From: Actinomycetes bacterium
GTDB lineage: Bacteria; Actinomycetota; Actinomycetes; Actinomycetales; Dermatophilaceae
Assembly (NCBI GenBank): GCA_023420415.1
Contig: JAEZWF010000038.1
Location: forward strand, 1-63,842
Reading direction: 5' to 3'
DNA: 63,842 nt
Part shown: positions 1-7,270 of the stretch, in pieces
Numbering within the stretch: position 1 is the stretch's first letter
Layout: each line of letters opens with the position of its first letter
Made by a program: the position numbers and the translations under genes
Notes under the pieces: model-generated
Database searches by the model: none
What the model was told of the DNA's origin: nothing
The model's input: only the letters and a program-made list of their open reading frames with translations

Positions 1-306
1 TCAGCGCTCACCGTCCGCAACAGCACCACTATATCGATCATGTGTTCGATTGTACTCGGATCGACCGACAGCGACAAGACTTGTCCACCACGAATCCTGT
101 TTGTTTCCAAGAAAATTCGTTCACAAGGTCGCTTGCCCTCGAAGGCCGGGCAAGAGCCGAAAAGCGGCGCCGCATCTCGGCAGCCAGCCGACGGGATCGC
201 GAGGAAGGGAACGGACGAGCAAGAGCTGAGCAGACGATTTCGCCGGTCCTCCCCAGCGCCTTTCAGCCCAACCACACCCCGAGGGTGCGCCGCGCCTGGG
301 ACCCGG

Positions 307-320
307 CCACGCGGCATACC
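307..320. repeat. Long-form recurrent motif CCACGCGGCATACC
   Basis: Perfect 14-base copy of the motif found throughout the window, here in non-coding DNA. It reads GGCCACGCGGCATACCTGCG in context and resembles the copies at 7252 and 14624, so the conserved part may extend a few bases beyond 14. Confidence 0.85.
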
Positions 321-384
321 TGCGCCCAGTCGCCGCGGCCGCGACCAACGGCCGTAACGGACCGTCCCAGACCACCGGCCGAAC

Positions 385-408
385 GACCCAAGGACCCAAG
401 GACCCAAA
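385..408. repeat. Three tandem 8-base repeats (GACCCAAG)
   Basis: The unit GACCCAAG occurs three times head to tail, the last ending in A instead of G, directly downstream of the thioesterase gene on the minus strand. It looks like slippage; no function is evident. Confidence 0.7.
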
Positions 409-419
409 GACGCCGGCCC

Positions 420-794
420 TCAGCGCACGCCCGCGCGCTCCTCGAACTTCGCCTGGTCGACCACGATCCGGTCGATCTCACCATCGGCGACGACCTCACC
501 GGAGTCGTCGACTGCCTTGACGGAGAACGTCATTCGCCGACCGTCCACCACCGGATCACCGGCTGTGACGCTGACTCGACCACCCACCGGCGTGGGTCGG
601 TGGTGCGCAACGCGCACAGCGGTCCCGACCGTCGTCTGCCCCGCCTCGAGCAGCGGCCCAGCCGCAGCCACCGTCGCCGCCTCGAGCCACGCGACGACCC
701 GCGGCGTCCCGAGGACGGCCACCGAACCACTCCCCAGCGCGATCGCCGTGTCGTCCGCCGTCACCTCGAACTCCATGCGAGCCATGCGAGCCAT
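420..794 (-). CDS. Hotdog-fold thioesterase family protein (FlK-like)
   Basis: Predicted 124-residue acyl-CoA-type thioesterase of the single-domain hotdog family related to the fluoroacetyl-CoA thioesterase FlK. The segment GTPRVVAWLEAA (residues 29-40) followed by VGTAVRVAHH to residue 65 matches the family pattern, with candidate catalytic Thr30, Glu38 and His64/65. The substrate is unknown. Three in-frame ATG codons (MARMARM) come from a tandem 9-base repeat. I chose the first because a TAGGTT box lies exactly 7 bases upstream, as in a leaderless transcript. The gene is divergent from the neighbouring LURP-one-like gene, only 24 bases away. Confidence 0.82.
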   Translation of the reverse strand: MARMARMEFEVTADDTAIALGSGSVAVLGTPRVVAWLEAATVAAAGPLLEAGQTTVGTAVRVAHHRPTPVGGRVSVTAGDPVVDGRRMTFSVKAVDDSGEVVADGEIDRIVVDQAKFEERAGVR

Positions 795-801
795 GTGACC
801 C

Positions 802-811
802 AACCTAGACT
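802..811. promoter_or_regulatory. Interlocked divergent -10 boxes
   Basis: On the minus strand TAGGTT (802-807) sits 7 bases before the thioesterase ATG; on the plus strand TAGACT (806-811) sits 7 bases before the LURP-one ATG. The two boxes share bases 806-807, so both promoters could hardly be occupied at once. Confidence 0.6.
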
Positions 812-818
812 GCTGCCC

Positions 819-1427
819 ATGAGCCAGCAGCCCATGCCGGAGCGCTACGCCCTGCGCCAGAAGCTGACCATGATGGTCAACCGCTACGAGATCCGCCCCG
901 TCGACGCGAACGGTGCCGAGGGCCCCGTGATCGCCGTGGCGCAGCAGAAGCGCATGGCGTTCAAGGAGCAGGTCACGTTCTACGCCGACGAGGCCCGCAG
1001 CCAGCCGGTGTTCTCCTTCAAGGCCCGCCAGCGGATGGACCTCGGCGCCACCTACGACGTCTTCGACGCGGCCGGCACCCCGATCGGCTGGTTCAATAAG
1101 GACTTCGGCAAGTCGCTGCTGCGATCGTCGTGGCACCTCGGGACACCCGACGGACTCCAGGCGTTCGGCACCGAGCGCAACCGGAACATCGCGATCCTGC
1201 GCCGCATCTGGGAGTTCGTCCCGGTCATCGGCGAGATCCCTCTGCCGTTCATCTTCCACTTCGACTTCAAGACCGCCGACGGTTCGGTGGTGCTGACCTC
1301 GGAGCGCAAGATGTCCCTCCGGGACCGCTACGACATCACGATCCCCAAGCTGGGCAACGGTTACCAGCTCGACTGGCGCGTCGGCCTGGCCATGTCGGTC
1401 GCCTTGGACGCGCTCCAGTCTCGCTGA
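819..1427 (+). CDS. LURP-one-related / scramblase-like (Tubby C-terminal-like) protein
   Basis: A 202-residue protein resembling the LURP-one-related family, which shares the Tubby C-terminal/phospholipid scramblase fold. Seen: an RYALRQKLTMMVNRYEIR opening, repeated beta-strand segments with FKEQVTFYADE and RQRMDLGATYDVFDAAGTPIGW, and a hydrophobic stretch near residues 135-150 (FVPVIGEIPLPFIFHF). Bacterial members are mostly uncharacterised, and no enzyme motif is visible. The ATG at 819 is preferred over the much longer upstream frame because the upstream part has shadow-like composition and a TAGACT box lies 7 bases before this ATG. Confidence 0.75.
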   Translation: MSQQPMPERYALRQKLTMMVNRYEIRPVDANGAEGPVIAVAQQKRMAFKEQVTFYADEARSQPVFSFKARQRMDLGATYDVFDAAGTPIGWFNKDFGKSLLRSSWHLGTPDGLQAFGTERNRNIAILRRIWEFVPVIGEIPLPFIFHFDFKTADGSVVLTSERKMSLRDRYDITIPKLGNGYQLDWRVGLAMSVALDALQSR

Positions 1428-1448
1428 CACGAGTCGTATGCCGCCGGG

Positions 1449-2714
1449 TCACTCCTGGGTGCGCCACGCGTCCTTGACCGACAGCTTGCCGCCGGTCTGC
1501 AGCAGCGCCCGGCGGTAGATCCGCTCGCTGACGAGGATCAGCCCGACCGCGAAGGCGACGAGCAGCAGCAGTGCCAGCGCCGGCTCCCACCACGACACCT
1601 CACCTGCCAGTACCCGCATGGGCATGAGGATCGAGGAGACGGGCGGGATGAACGACCCGATCGCCCGGGCGGTCCCGTCGAGGAACAGCGCCCCGAAGTA
1701 CATCAGCATCATCAGCATCGTGATCGGCATCGACGTCGACTGGATGTCCTCGGTGCGGCTCGCGAGCGCACCGGCCACCGCCCAGAGGCAGGCCAGCGCC
1801 ACGAACCCGACGAGGAAGAACGCGAGGAACCAGCCGATCGACCCCGACAGGCCGGCGACGTACTTGCCGTAGTCCGTGAAGGACATGCCGACCAGCCCGA
1901 CGCCGACGTACAGCGCCATCTGCCCGAACGCCAGCACCGTGTTGCCGATGATCTTGCCGGCGAGCAGCTGCCGCAACGGAATTGCCGCGGCGATCATCTC
2001 GACGATGCGTGACTGCTTCTCCTCGACGACGCTACTGGCGAGGGTCATGCCGAACATGATCGACGCGAGGTAGAACAGGATCGCGAAGATGAACCCCAGG
2101 GCCGTCACGAGGCCCGACCGCTCGGCGTTGCCGTCGAGCTGCTGGGCGGTCACGGTGGTCCCGGCCTGCAGGGCCGCCATCGTCGTGCCCGCCTTGGTGG
2201 CGTTGTCGGCGAGGGCGGTCTCGCGCACCACGGTGGACACGACGGTGCTCAGGTCACTGTCCGCGGTGTCCTTGGTGACGAGGGTCCAGCCGGAGTCGGT
2301 GCGCTGGAGCCAGGCGTCGACCTTCTCGTCCTGCACCGCCGCCCGCGCCGCGGCGGCATCACTCTCGGTGCCTGCCTTCACCGCGACCTTGTCGTCGATG
2401 TCCGGTGCCCGGTCGGCGATGCGGTCGACCATGGCAGCGGCAGTGGAGTCGGTGGTGACCACGTCGAAGGTGCTCGTGCGGTTCTGCATGAAGCCCTGGA
2501 TGGCCAGCACCGCGCCGATGAGCAGCACCGTGACGACGGTGCTGATGAGGAAGCCCTTGTCGGTCAGCTTGACCAGCACCTCGCGCCTCGCGACCTGGAG
2601 CCACGCTCCTCGCGTCGCGGTGCGCGGCTGCTGCGCCTCGGTGCCGCGGCCGGTCGTTGGCGTATGCCGCGTGGTCGCTTCGGCCTGCGACGTCTGGTCG
2701 GTGCGGGTGCTCAT
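1449..2714 (-). CDS. ABC-2 type transporter permease (NatB-like)
   Basis: A 421-residue integral membrane subunit of an ABC exporter. One membrane segment lies at about residues 53-75, followed by a large polar, presumably extracellular domain to about residue 200, then five or six more helices, the layout of NatB/ABC-2 permeases. The ATG overlaps the TGA of the upstream ATPase gene by 4 bases, with an AGGAGG-type ribosome site inside that gene, so the two are translationally coupled. A kinase/response-regulator pair lies upstream on the same strand and probably controls this exporter. The cargo is not predictable. The first 40 residues are polar and poorly conserved. Confidence 0.85.
   Translation of the reverse strand: MSTRTDQTSQAEATTRHTPTTGRGTEAQQPRTATRGAWLQVARREVLVKLTDKGFLISTVVTVLLIGAVLAIQGFMQNRTSTFDVVTTDSTAAAMVDRIADRAPDIDDKVAVKAGTESDAAAARAAVQDEKVDAWLQRTDSGWTLVTKDTADSDLSTVVSTVVRETALADNATKAGTTMAALQAGTTVTAQQLDGNAERSGLVTALGFIFAILFYLASIMFGMTLASSVVEEKQSRIVEMIAAAIPLRQLLAGKIIGNTVLAFGQMALYVGVGLVGMSFTDYGKYVAGLSGSIGWFLAFFLVGFVALACLWAVAGALASRTEDIQSTSMPITMLMMLMYFGALFLDGTARAIGSFIPPVSSILMPMRVLAGEVSWWEPALALLLLVAFAVGLILVSERIYRRALLQTGGKLSVKDAWRTQE
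2661..2674. repeat. Long-form recurrent motif, one mismatch, inside a gene
   Basis: CGTATGCCGCGTGG is the reverse complement of the 14-base motif with one end base changed. It falls in the variable N-terminus of the ABC permease gene, where it encodes part of TRHTPTT. Confidence 0.75.
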
Positions 2715-3592
2715 GACGTGGCCTCCTGGTAGATCTCGCTGAGTCGGGGGACGACGCGCCGGAACTCCTCGACCGGACCGCGTCGAATGGCCTGCTCGAG
2801 GACGCGCTGTTCGGCACCGGACTCGACGACCTCGAGCAGCGCGGTGCGCCCGTCGACGTCGGCCACGTGGATGCCGGGCAGGTCGCGCACCCAGCCGGCG
2901 TCGCCGGCCGTGACGAGCTCGTAGCGCACCGGCCCACCCGCGCGCAGCTCCTCGGCCGTCCCCTGCGTGACGACCTTGCCCTGCGCCATGATGACCAGGC
3001 GGTCGCACAGCCGGTCGACGAGGTCGAGCTGGTGCGACGAAAAGAGCACGGGCACACCGCGACTCGTGTGTTCACGCAGCAGCCCCGCCATCGAGTCGAC
3101 CGCGGTCGGGTCGAGTCCCGAGAACGGCTCGTCGAGGATGAGCGCATCCGGCTGCGGCACCAGCGCGGCGATGATCTGCACGCGCTGCTGGTTGCCGAGC
3201 GACAGCTTCTCGACGTGGTCCTTGGCGCGCTCGGCCAGCCCGAACCGCTCGAGCAGCTCCATGACGGCCGCCCGCGCAGCACCCGGGTCCATGCCCCGCA
3301 GCGAAGCCAGGTAGACGAGCTGGTCGGCGATGGCCTGCTTGGGGTAGAGGCCCCGCTCCTCGGGCATGTACCCGATCCGGCGCCGCTCGGCCGCGGTGAT
3401 CGGCGTGCCGTCCCACAGCACCTCGCCATCGTGCGCCTGGAGCACCCCCATGACCATCCGCATCGTGGTGGTCTTTCCAGCCCCGTTGCCCCCGACGAAC
3501 CCGGTCAGCCCACCATCGGGCACCGGGAAGCTCACGTGGTCAACGGCTGTCTTGTCCCCGAACCGTCGGGTCAGCCCCTTGATCTCCAACAT
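2711..3592 (-). CDS. ABC transporter ATP-binding protein (NatA-like)
   Basis: A 293-residue ATPase subunit partnering the permease that follows it. Walker A is GGNGAGKT (residues 34-41), the signature is LSLGNQQ, Walker B ends ALILDEP and the switch histidine lies in LFSSHQLD. A C-terminal DUF4162-like extension of about 80 residues is typical of NatA/DrrA exporters. The ATG at 3592 is chosen because a TAGCGT box ends 7 bases upstream. About 86 bases, including a palindrome, separate it from the response-regulator gene. Confidence 0.9.
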   Translation of the reverse strand: MLEIKGLTRRFGDKTAVDHVSFPVPDGGLTGFVGGNGAGKTTTMRMVMGVLQAHDGEVLWDGTPITAAERRRIGYMPEERGLYPKQAIADQLVYLASLRGMDPGAARAAVMELLERFGLAERAKDHVEKLSLGNQQRVQIIAALVPQPDALILDEPFSGLDPTAVDSMAGLLREHTSRGVPVLFSSHQLDLVDRLCDRLVIMAQGKVVTQGTAEELRAGGPVRYELVTAGDAGWVRDLPGIHVADVDGRTALLEVVESGAEQRVLEQAIRRGPVEEFRRVVPRLSEIYQEATS

Positions 3593-3599
3593 GGCCCCA

Positions 3600-3605
3600 A
3601 CGCTA
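3600..3605 (-). promoter_or_regulatory. -10 box of a leaderless promoter for the ABC ATPase
   Basis: TAGCGT on the minus strand, 7 bases before the ATG. No ribosome-binding site lies between box and start, which fits a leaderless transcript. Confidence 0.5.
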
Positions 3606-3650
3606 GGACCGTTGCCCACCAACCGGATCCGCCTCGGGACGGAAGTTGGG

Positions 3651-3674
3651 TGCCGCGTGGCCGGCCACGCGGCA
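3651..3674. terminator. Perfect 24-base palindrome built on the recurrent motif
   Basis: TGCCGCGTGGCC is followed directly by its reverse complement GGCCACGCGGCA; the right half continues into the full motif copy CCACGCGGCATACC at 3665-3678. It lies between the end of the response-regulator gene and the promoter of the ABC ATPase gene, so it may end transcription of the first or bind a protein. There is no T tract. Confidence 0.55.
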
Positions 3675-3678
3675 TACC

Positions 3679-4353
3679 TCACTCCCCCGCAGGGATGAGA
3701 CCAGCTCGGTGCGCCCACACGACGGCCTGGACCCGGTCGCGCAGGTGGAGCTTGGCGAGCACGTTCGACACGTGCGTCTTGACGGTCGCCTCCCCCACGA
3801 CGAGGCGGGCTGCGACCTCGGCGTTGGACAGGCCCTCCGCGACGAGCACGAGCACCTCACGTTCGCGCTCGGTGAGCAGGTCCAGGCCGGGGGGCGGTGC
3901 TGGCTGCGCCTGCTGAGCCGCTGCTTCCCGTGCGTCGCCGGCCGTCATCCGTGCGATCACCCGCTTGGTCACCTCGGGTGCGAGCAGTGCGTGGCCGCCC
4001 GCGACCGCGCGCACCGCGTCGACGAGTGCCTCGGGTTCGGCGTTCTTGAGCAGGAACCCGCTCGCCCCCGCGTCGAGCGCGTCGAACAGGTAGTCGTCGC
4101 GGTCGAACGTCGTGAGGATGACGACCTTGGCGAGGTCCTCGGCGACCACCTGGCGGGTGGCCTCGATGCCGTCGGTGCCGGGCATCTGCACGTCCATGAG
4201 GATCACGTCGGGCCGTTCGGCCCGGGCGACGCGCACGGCCTCGGCGCCGTCGGCGGCCTCACCGACGACCTCGAGGTCCGGCTCGACCGACAGGATCATC
4301 CGGAACCCGGACCGCACCAGCGCCTGGTCGTCGACGAGCAGCACCCGCGTCAT
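3679..4353 (-). CDS. NarL/LuxR-family response regulator
   Basis: A 224-residue cytoplasmic DNA-binding response regulator. The receiver domain fills residues 1-120, with acidic pocket Asp8/Asp9, phospho-acceptor Asp54 in ILMDVQMPG, and the conserved Thr and Lys in LTTFD and FLLKN. A linker rich in Ala, Gln and Pro leads to a LuxR-type helix-turn-helix (LTEREREVLVLVAEGLSNAE to the C-terminus). The start overlaps the stop of the histidine kinase gene by 4 bases, so the kinase is its partner; the ABC exporter genes downstream are the obvious candidate targets. Confidence 0.93.
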   Translation of the reverse strand: MTRVLLVDDQALVRSGFRMILSVEPDLEVVGEAADGAEAVRVARAERPDVILMDVQMPGTDGIEATRQVVAEDLAKVVILTTFDRDDYLFDALDAGASGFLLKNAEPEALVDAVRAVAGGHALLAPEVTKRVIARMTAGDAREAAAQQAQPAPPPGLDLLTEREREVLVLVAEGLSNAEVAARLVVGEATVKTHVSNVLAKLHLRDRVQAVVWAHRAGLIPAGE

Positions 4354-5717
4354 CGCGCACCCTCGCGTTCCTCGAGCGGGAACCGCACCCGCACCCGGTA
4401 TCCGCCGCCCACGCGCGGCCCGACCTCGACGAGACCTCGCCGGGCAGCCGCGCGTTCCCGCACGCCCAGCAGCCCCAGACCCGACCCCGACGTGCCGGGT
4501 CGCGGGCGCCCGTTGTCGACGACCTCCACCTCGGCGAAGGGCTTGTCCCCGGTGGGGTCGACACGCACGACCACCCCGACGTGGTTGGCCGTCGAGTGCT
4601 TGCGCACGTTGGTCAGCGCCTCCTGGACGATGCGGTAGATGGCCAGGCCGAGCGCCCCCGGCAGCTCACCGAGCGCGCCCGGCGTCGCCTCAACCGTCTC
4701 GTATGCCGTTGACAGGCCTGCGGTTTCGGCCTCACCCACCAGGGCGGCCACGTCGGACAGGCCTGGCTCCGGGGCCCGCTTGTCCCGGCCGTCGGGGGCG
4801 CCGTCAGCCGGGTCGCGCAGTGCTCCGACGAGCGAGCGCATCTGGGCGACCGCCTCGCGCGACGACGCCTCCACCTGGCTGAGCGCGGCGGTCGCCGCGG
4901 GCGGGTCGGTGGTGAGCACCCGACGGCTCGCGCCGGCCTGGATGCCGATGACCGAGACGTGGTGGGCGACGACGTCGTGCAGCTCACGGGCGATGCGCAG
5001 CCGCTCGGCGAGGACCGCCTGCCGTTGCAGCTCCTCGGTCTGGTCGGCGATGGTCCGCGCCTGCTCCCCGAGCCGGGCACCCTGCCGCGCCGCCCGCCAC
5101 GAGACCTGTCCGCCGATGACCGCGCCGCCGAAGTAGAGGACGTTCACGATCGCGGTGGTGAGGACGTAGGACGTGATGAGCGGGAGGAAGCCGCCGGACT
5201 GCGCGGCCTTGGGCGCCATCTCCTCGCGCAGGCTGTCCATGCCGGACCCCACGGCGAACTGCCAGGCGACCCAGGCGAACATGAACACCACGACGCCGCC
5301 GACCACCACCCCCATGTCACGGCGACTGCGCGCCCAGGCGACGCCGGAGAAGAAGATCGCGAAGTAGATGACCTGCATCGCGAACTGCGCCATGACCATC
5401 GGCATCGTGATGCCGAGGACGAACATGTGCACCGCGCCGAGCACGGCCACGGCGAGCGCCCACCGTCGACGGCCGATGAGCAGGCCGGCCCCCAGCGCCA
5501 CCGCCAGGATCTGCACCCACCGGGGCGCCTCCACGCCGTTGAGCGTGCCGATGCCCCGGCTCAGCTCGAGCAGGGTCACCGAGATCACGATGGCGACACC
5601 GCCCACGGCCCAGTCCTGCGCGGTCAGGGCGCCGGGGCGCACCCACGGGTCGTCGAAGGCGAAGAAGTCGGCGACTCGCTGGCGCAGGGAACGGCGCGCG
5701 GTCGTCGGCTGGCTCAC
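4350..5717 (-). CDS. Sensor histidine kinase (HisKA_3 family)
   Basis: A 455-residue membrane kinase. Several membrane helices occupy residues 35-205, a short coiled coil follows (ARTIADQTEELQRQ), then the HisKA_3 dimerisation helix with His247 in RIARELHDVVAHH, and an HATPase domain with N-box-like ALTNVRKH and glycine-rich GSGLGLLGVRER. No extracellular sensor domain is seen, so stimulus sensing probably occurs in the membrane, as in LiaS/DesK-type kinases. The start is a GTG with a TAGGCT box 6 bases upstream. First gene of a four-gene unit: kinase, regulator, ABC ATPase, permease. Confidence 0.9.
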   Translation of the reverse strand: MSQPTTARRSLRQRVADFFAFDDPWVRPGALTAQDWAVGGVAIVISVTLLELSRGIGTLNGVEAPRWVQILAVALGAGLLIGRRRWALAVAVLGAVHMFVLGITMPMVMAQFAMQVIYFAIFFSGVAWARSRRDMGVVVGGVVVFMFAWVAWQFAVGSGMDSLREEMAPKAAQSGGFLPLITSYVLTTAIVNVLYFGGAVIGGQVSWRAARQGARLGEQARTIADQTEELQRQAVLAERLRIARELHDVVAHHVSVIGIQAGASRRVLTTDPPAATAALSQVEASSREAVAQMRSLVGALRDPADGAPDGRDKRAPEPGLSDVAALVGEAETAGLSTAYETVEATPGALGELPGALGLAIYRIVQEALTNVRKHSTANHVGVVVRVDPTGDKPFAEVEVVDNGRPRPGTSGSGLGLLGVRERAAARRGLVEVGPRVGGGYRVRVRFPLEEREGAR

Positions 5718-5723
5718 CGTCCC

Positions 5724-5729
5724 AGCCTA
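5724..5729 (-). promoter_or_regulatory. -10 box of a leaderless promoter for the histidine kinase
   Basis: TAGGCT on the minus strand, 6 bases before the GTG start; no ribosome site between. Confidence 0.5.
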
Positions 5730-5792
5730 TTCACCGCCGGATGACGCGCCCTCCCCCTCAGGACGGAACTTGGGCGCTGCCGGTAGGCGACC

Positions 5793-6605
5793 TCAGCGAA
5801 CGCCGGGCAGTGAGCGCAGCACCGGCACCAGGCCGTCGTCGTCGACGTCGGACGTGACCTCGTCGGCGACCTCCTTGACCTCGTCCGGGGCGTTGCCCAT
5901 GGCCACGCCTCGCGCTGCCCAGCGCAACATCTCCACGTCGTTGCGCTGGTCACCGACCGCGACCGTGTATGCCGGCTCGACGCCCAGGTGCCGACGCACG
6001 AGTTCCAGCGCGGAGCCCTTGGAGACACCCTCGGGGTTGAGGTCGAGCCAGGCGGAGAAGCCGACCGCGTAGTTGACGCCGTGCAGGCCGATGCGCTCGG
6101 TGAGCGCGAGGAAGTCCTCGGCCGTGCCGTCGGGTGCCCGGAACGTCACGCGGGTCACGGGGTCGGCGACGAGCTCCTCCCACGGGACGATGCGCAGCTC
6201 ACCTTGGAGCTCGCCGTCGGGAAACGGTGCGTTGAGCTTGAACCCGACACCCAGCTCCTCGACGGCGACCACGGCGTCGGGCCACTCCGCCCGCAGCAGC
6301 TCGAGCGCGGGACGCGCGTCGAAGGTGACGGCCTCCTCGATCCGAAACCCCTTCTCCTCATTGGGATCCAGGGCGAGCGTCACCGCCCCGTTGGAGCACA
6401 CGGCATACCCCGTCGTCAGCCCCAGCACGTCGAGGATCGGCGTGGTGGCGACGATCGATCGGCCGGTCGAGATGACGACGTGGTGACCGGCGTCCGCGAC
6501 CGCACGCACCGCCTCGGCCACCGCCGGCGAGAGGTCGCCCGCGTGGTTGATCGTGGTGCCGTCGACGTCGAGCGCGACGAGGTGGGGCGCGAAGGCGTCT
6601 GCCAT
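5793..6605 (-). CDS. HAD-superfamily (Cof-type) phosphatase
   Basis: A 270-residue HAD hydrolase of the Cof/IIB type, which dephosphorylates small phosphorylated metabolites such as sugar phosphates. The nucleophile motif is ALDVDGTT (residues 11-18), motif II is VISTGRS and motif IV is VAVGDQRNDVEML; the cap domain sits between motifs II and III. The length is normal. The ATG at 6605 is preferred over the much longer upstream frame because it directly precedes the catalytic motif and has TAGGTT 7 bases upstream. It is divergent from the PNPOx-like gene. The physiological substrate cannot be told from sequence. Confidence 0.88.
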   Translation of the reverse strand: MADAFAPHLVALDVDGTTINHAGDLSPAVAEAVRAVADAGHHVVISTGRSIVATTPILDVLGLTTGYAVCSNGAVTLALDPNEEKGFRIEEAVTFDARPALELLRAEWPDAVVAVEELGVGFKLNAPFPDGELQGELRIVPWEELVADPVTRVTFRAPDGTAEDFLALTERIGLHGVNYAVGFSAWLDLNPEGVSKGSALELVRRHLGVEPAYTVAVGDQRNDVEMLRWAARGVAMGNAPDEVKEVADEVTSDVDDDGLVPVLRSLPGVR

Positions 6606-6612
6606 GCGGCCC

Positions 6613-6618
6613 AACCTA
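6613..6618 (-). promoter_or_regulatory. -10 box of a leaderless promoter for the HAD phosphatase
   Basis: TAGGTT on the minus strand, 7 bases before the ATG. Confidence 0.5.
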
Positions 6619-6638
6619 TCGGGGAGGACACTGAGCGC

Positions 6639-7145
6639 ATGGCCACGGATCCGACACCTGACTTCGACAGCCGGTATAGCGAGCCGACCGCGAAGGCGCC
6701 CGACTGGCCGGCCGTGCAGCAGGTGATCGTCGATGCCGAGCTCTACTGGCTCACGACCATCCGCGACGGGTCGAGCCCGCACGTCACGCCCCTGGTCGGG
6801 ATCTGGCACGAGGACGGTTTCGCCTTCTGCACCGGGCCCAGCGAGCAGAAAGCGCGCAACCTCGCCGCCAACCCCGACGTCGCCGTGACGACGGGGTCGA
6901 ACACGTGGACCGACGGGCACGACGTGGTGGTGGAAGGCACCGTGACCCGCATCCAGGGGGCCGACAACCTGCGCGCGGTCGCCGACGCCTACCGCGCGAA
7001 GTACGGGTCCGACTGGGACTTCGAGGTCGACGACGAGCACTTCAGACCCGACGACAACCCGGCCCTGGTCTTCTGGGTCCGGCCACGCACCGTCCGCTCG
7101 TTCACCAAGGCACCGCACGGCCAGACGGCCTACCGCTTCGACTGA
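6639..7145 (+). CDS. Pyridoxamine 5'-phosphate oxidase-like, flavin/F420-binding family protein
   Basis: A 168-residue split-barrel protein of the PNPOx-like superfamily, widespread in actinobacteria as F420- or FMN-dependent reductases. Typical segments are LYWLTTIRDGSSPHVTPLVGIW (about residues 37-58), FCTGPSEQKARNL and the tail VRPRTVRSFTKAPHGQTAYRFD. It lacks motifs that would assign a specific substrate; true PdxH activity is unlikely. The ATG at 6639 follows a GGGAGG sequence 11-12 bases upstream, rather distant for a ribosome site, so the start is fairly but not fully certain. A strong hairpin follows the stop. Confidence 0.8.
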   Translation: MATDPTPDFDSRYSEPTAKAPDWPAVQQVIVDAELYWLTTIRDGSSPHVTPLVGIWHEDGFAFCTGPSEQKARNLAANPDVAVTTGSNTWTDGHDVVVEGTVTRIQGADNLRAVADAYRAKYGSDWDFEVDDEHFRPDDNPALVFWVRPRTVRSFTKAPHGQTAYRFD

Positions 7146-7166
7146 CCGCGGTGCCGCGCATCCACC

Positions 7167-7227
7167 GTCGAGGGGTCACGGCGCGCTGAACGACTCGCGA
7201 TTCTTCAGCGCGCCGTGACCCCTCGAC
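7167..7227. terminator. Bidirectional hairpin terminator, 24-base arms
   Basis: Perfect inverted repeat with arms 7167-7190 and 7204-7227 and a 13-base loop, between two convergent genes (PNPOx-like and hydroxy-acid dehydrogenase). The first 20 arm bases, GTCGAGGGGTCACGGCGCGC, recur exactly in the hairpin at 36654-36715. No U tract, as is common for actinobacterial terminators. Confidence 0.8.
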
Positions 7228-7251
7228 CAAGCCCCTCGACCAGCCAGCCCG

Positions 7252-7265
7252 CCACGCGGCATACC
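7252..7265. repeat. Long-form recurrent motif CCACGCGGCATACC
   Basis: Perfect copy between the hairpin and the stop codon of the hydroxy-acid dehydrogenase gene, followed by TGCGG as at 307. Confidence 0.85.
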
Positions 7266-7270
7266 TGCGG

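Larger units (their letters stand above)
1..419. other. Intergenic region, no gene recognised
   Basis: No credible gene is visible. Bases 30-125 are clearly poorer in G and C than the rest of the window and could hold a promoter or the remnant of an upstream junction, but I see no clear -35/-10 pair. The open frames crossing this stretch have arginine/proline-rich translations typical of shadow frames in GC-rich DNA. One long-form copy of the recurrent motif lies at 307-320 and a small direct repeat at 385-408. Confidence 0.6.

Noticed and set aside
42..818. N-terminal extension of the LURP-one protein in the same frame
   Set aside because: Composition is Arg/Pro/His-rich, it overlaps the thioesterase gene antisense, and a TAGACT box marks the ATG at 819.
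420..1430. A 336-residue minus-strand frame covering both the thioesterase and the LURP-one gene
   Set aside because: Only the last 124 residues look like a protein family; the upstream part is the shadow of the plus-strand gene.
5988..6638. Upstream extension of the PNPOx-like gene on the plus strand
   Set aside because: It is antisense to the HAD phosphatase gene, and family similarity begins only after 6639.
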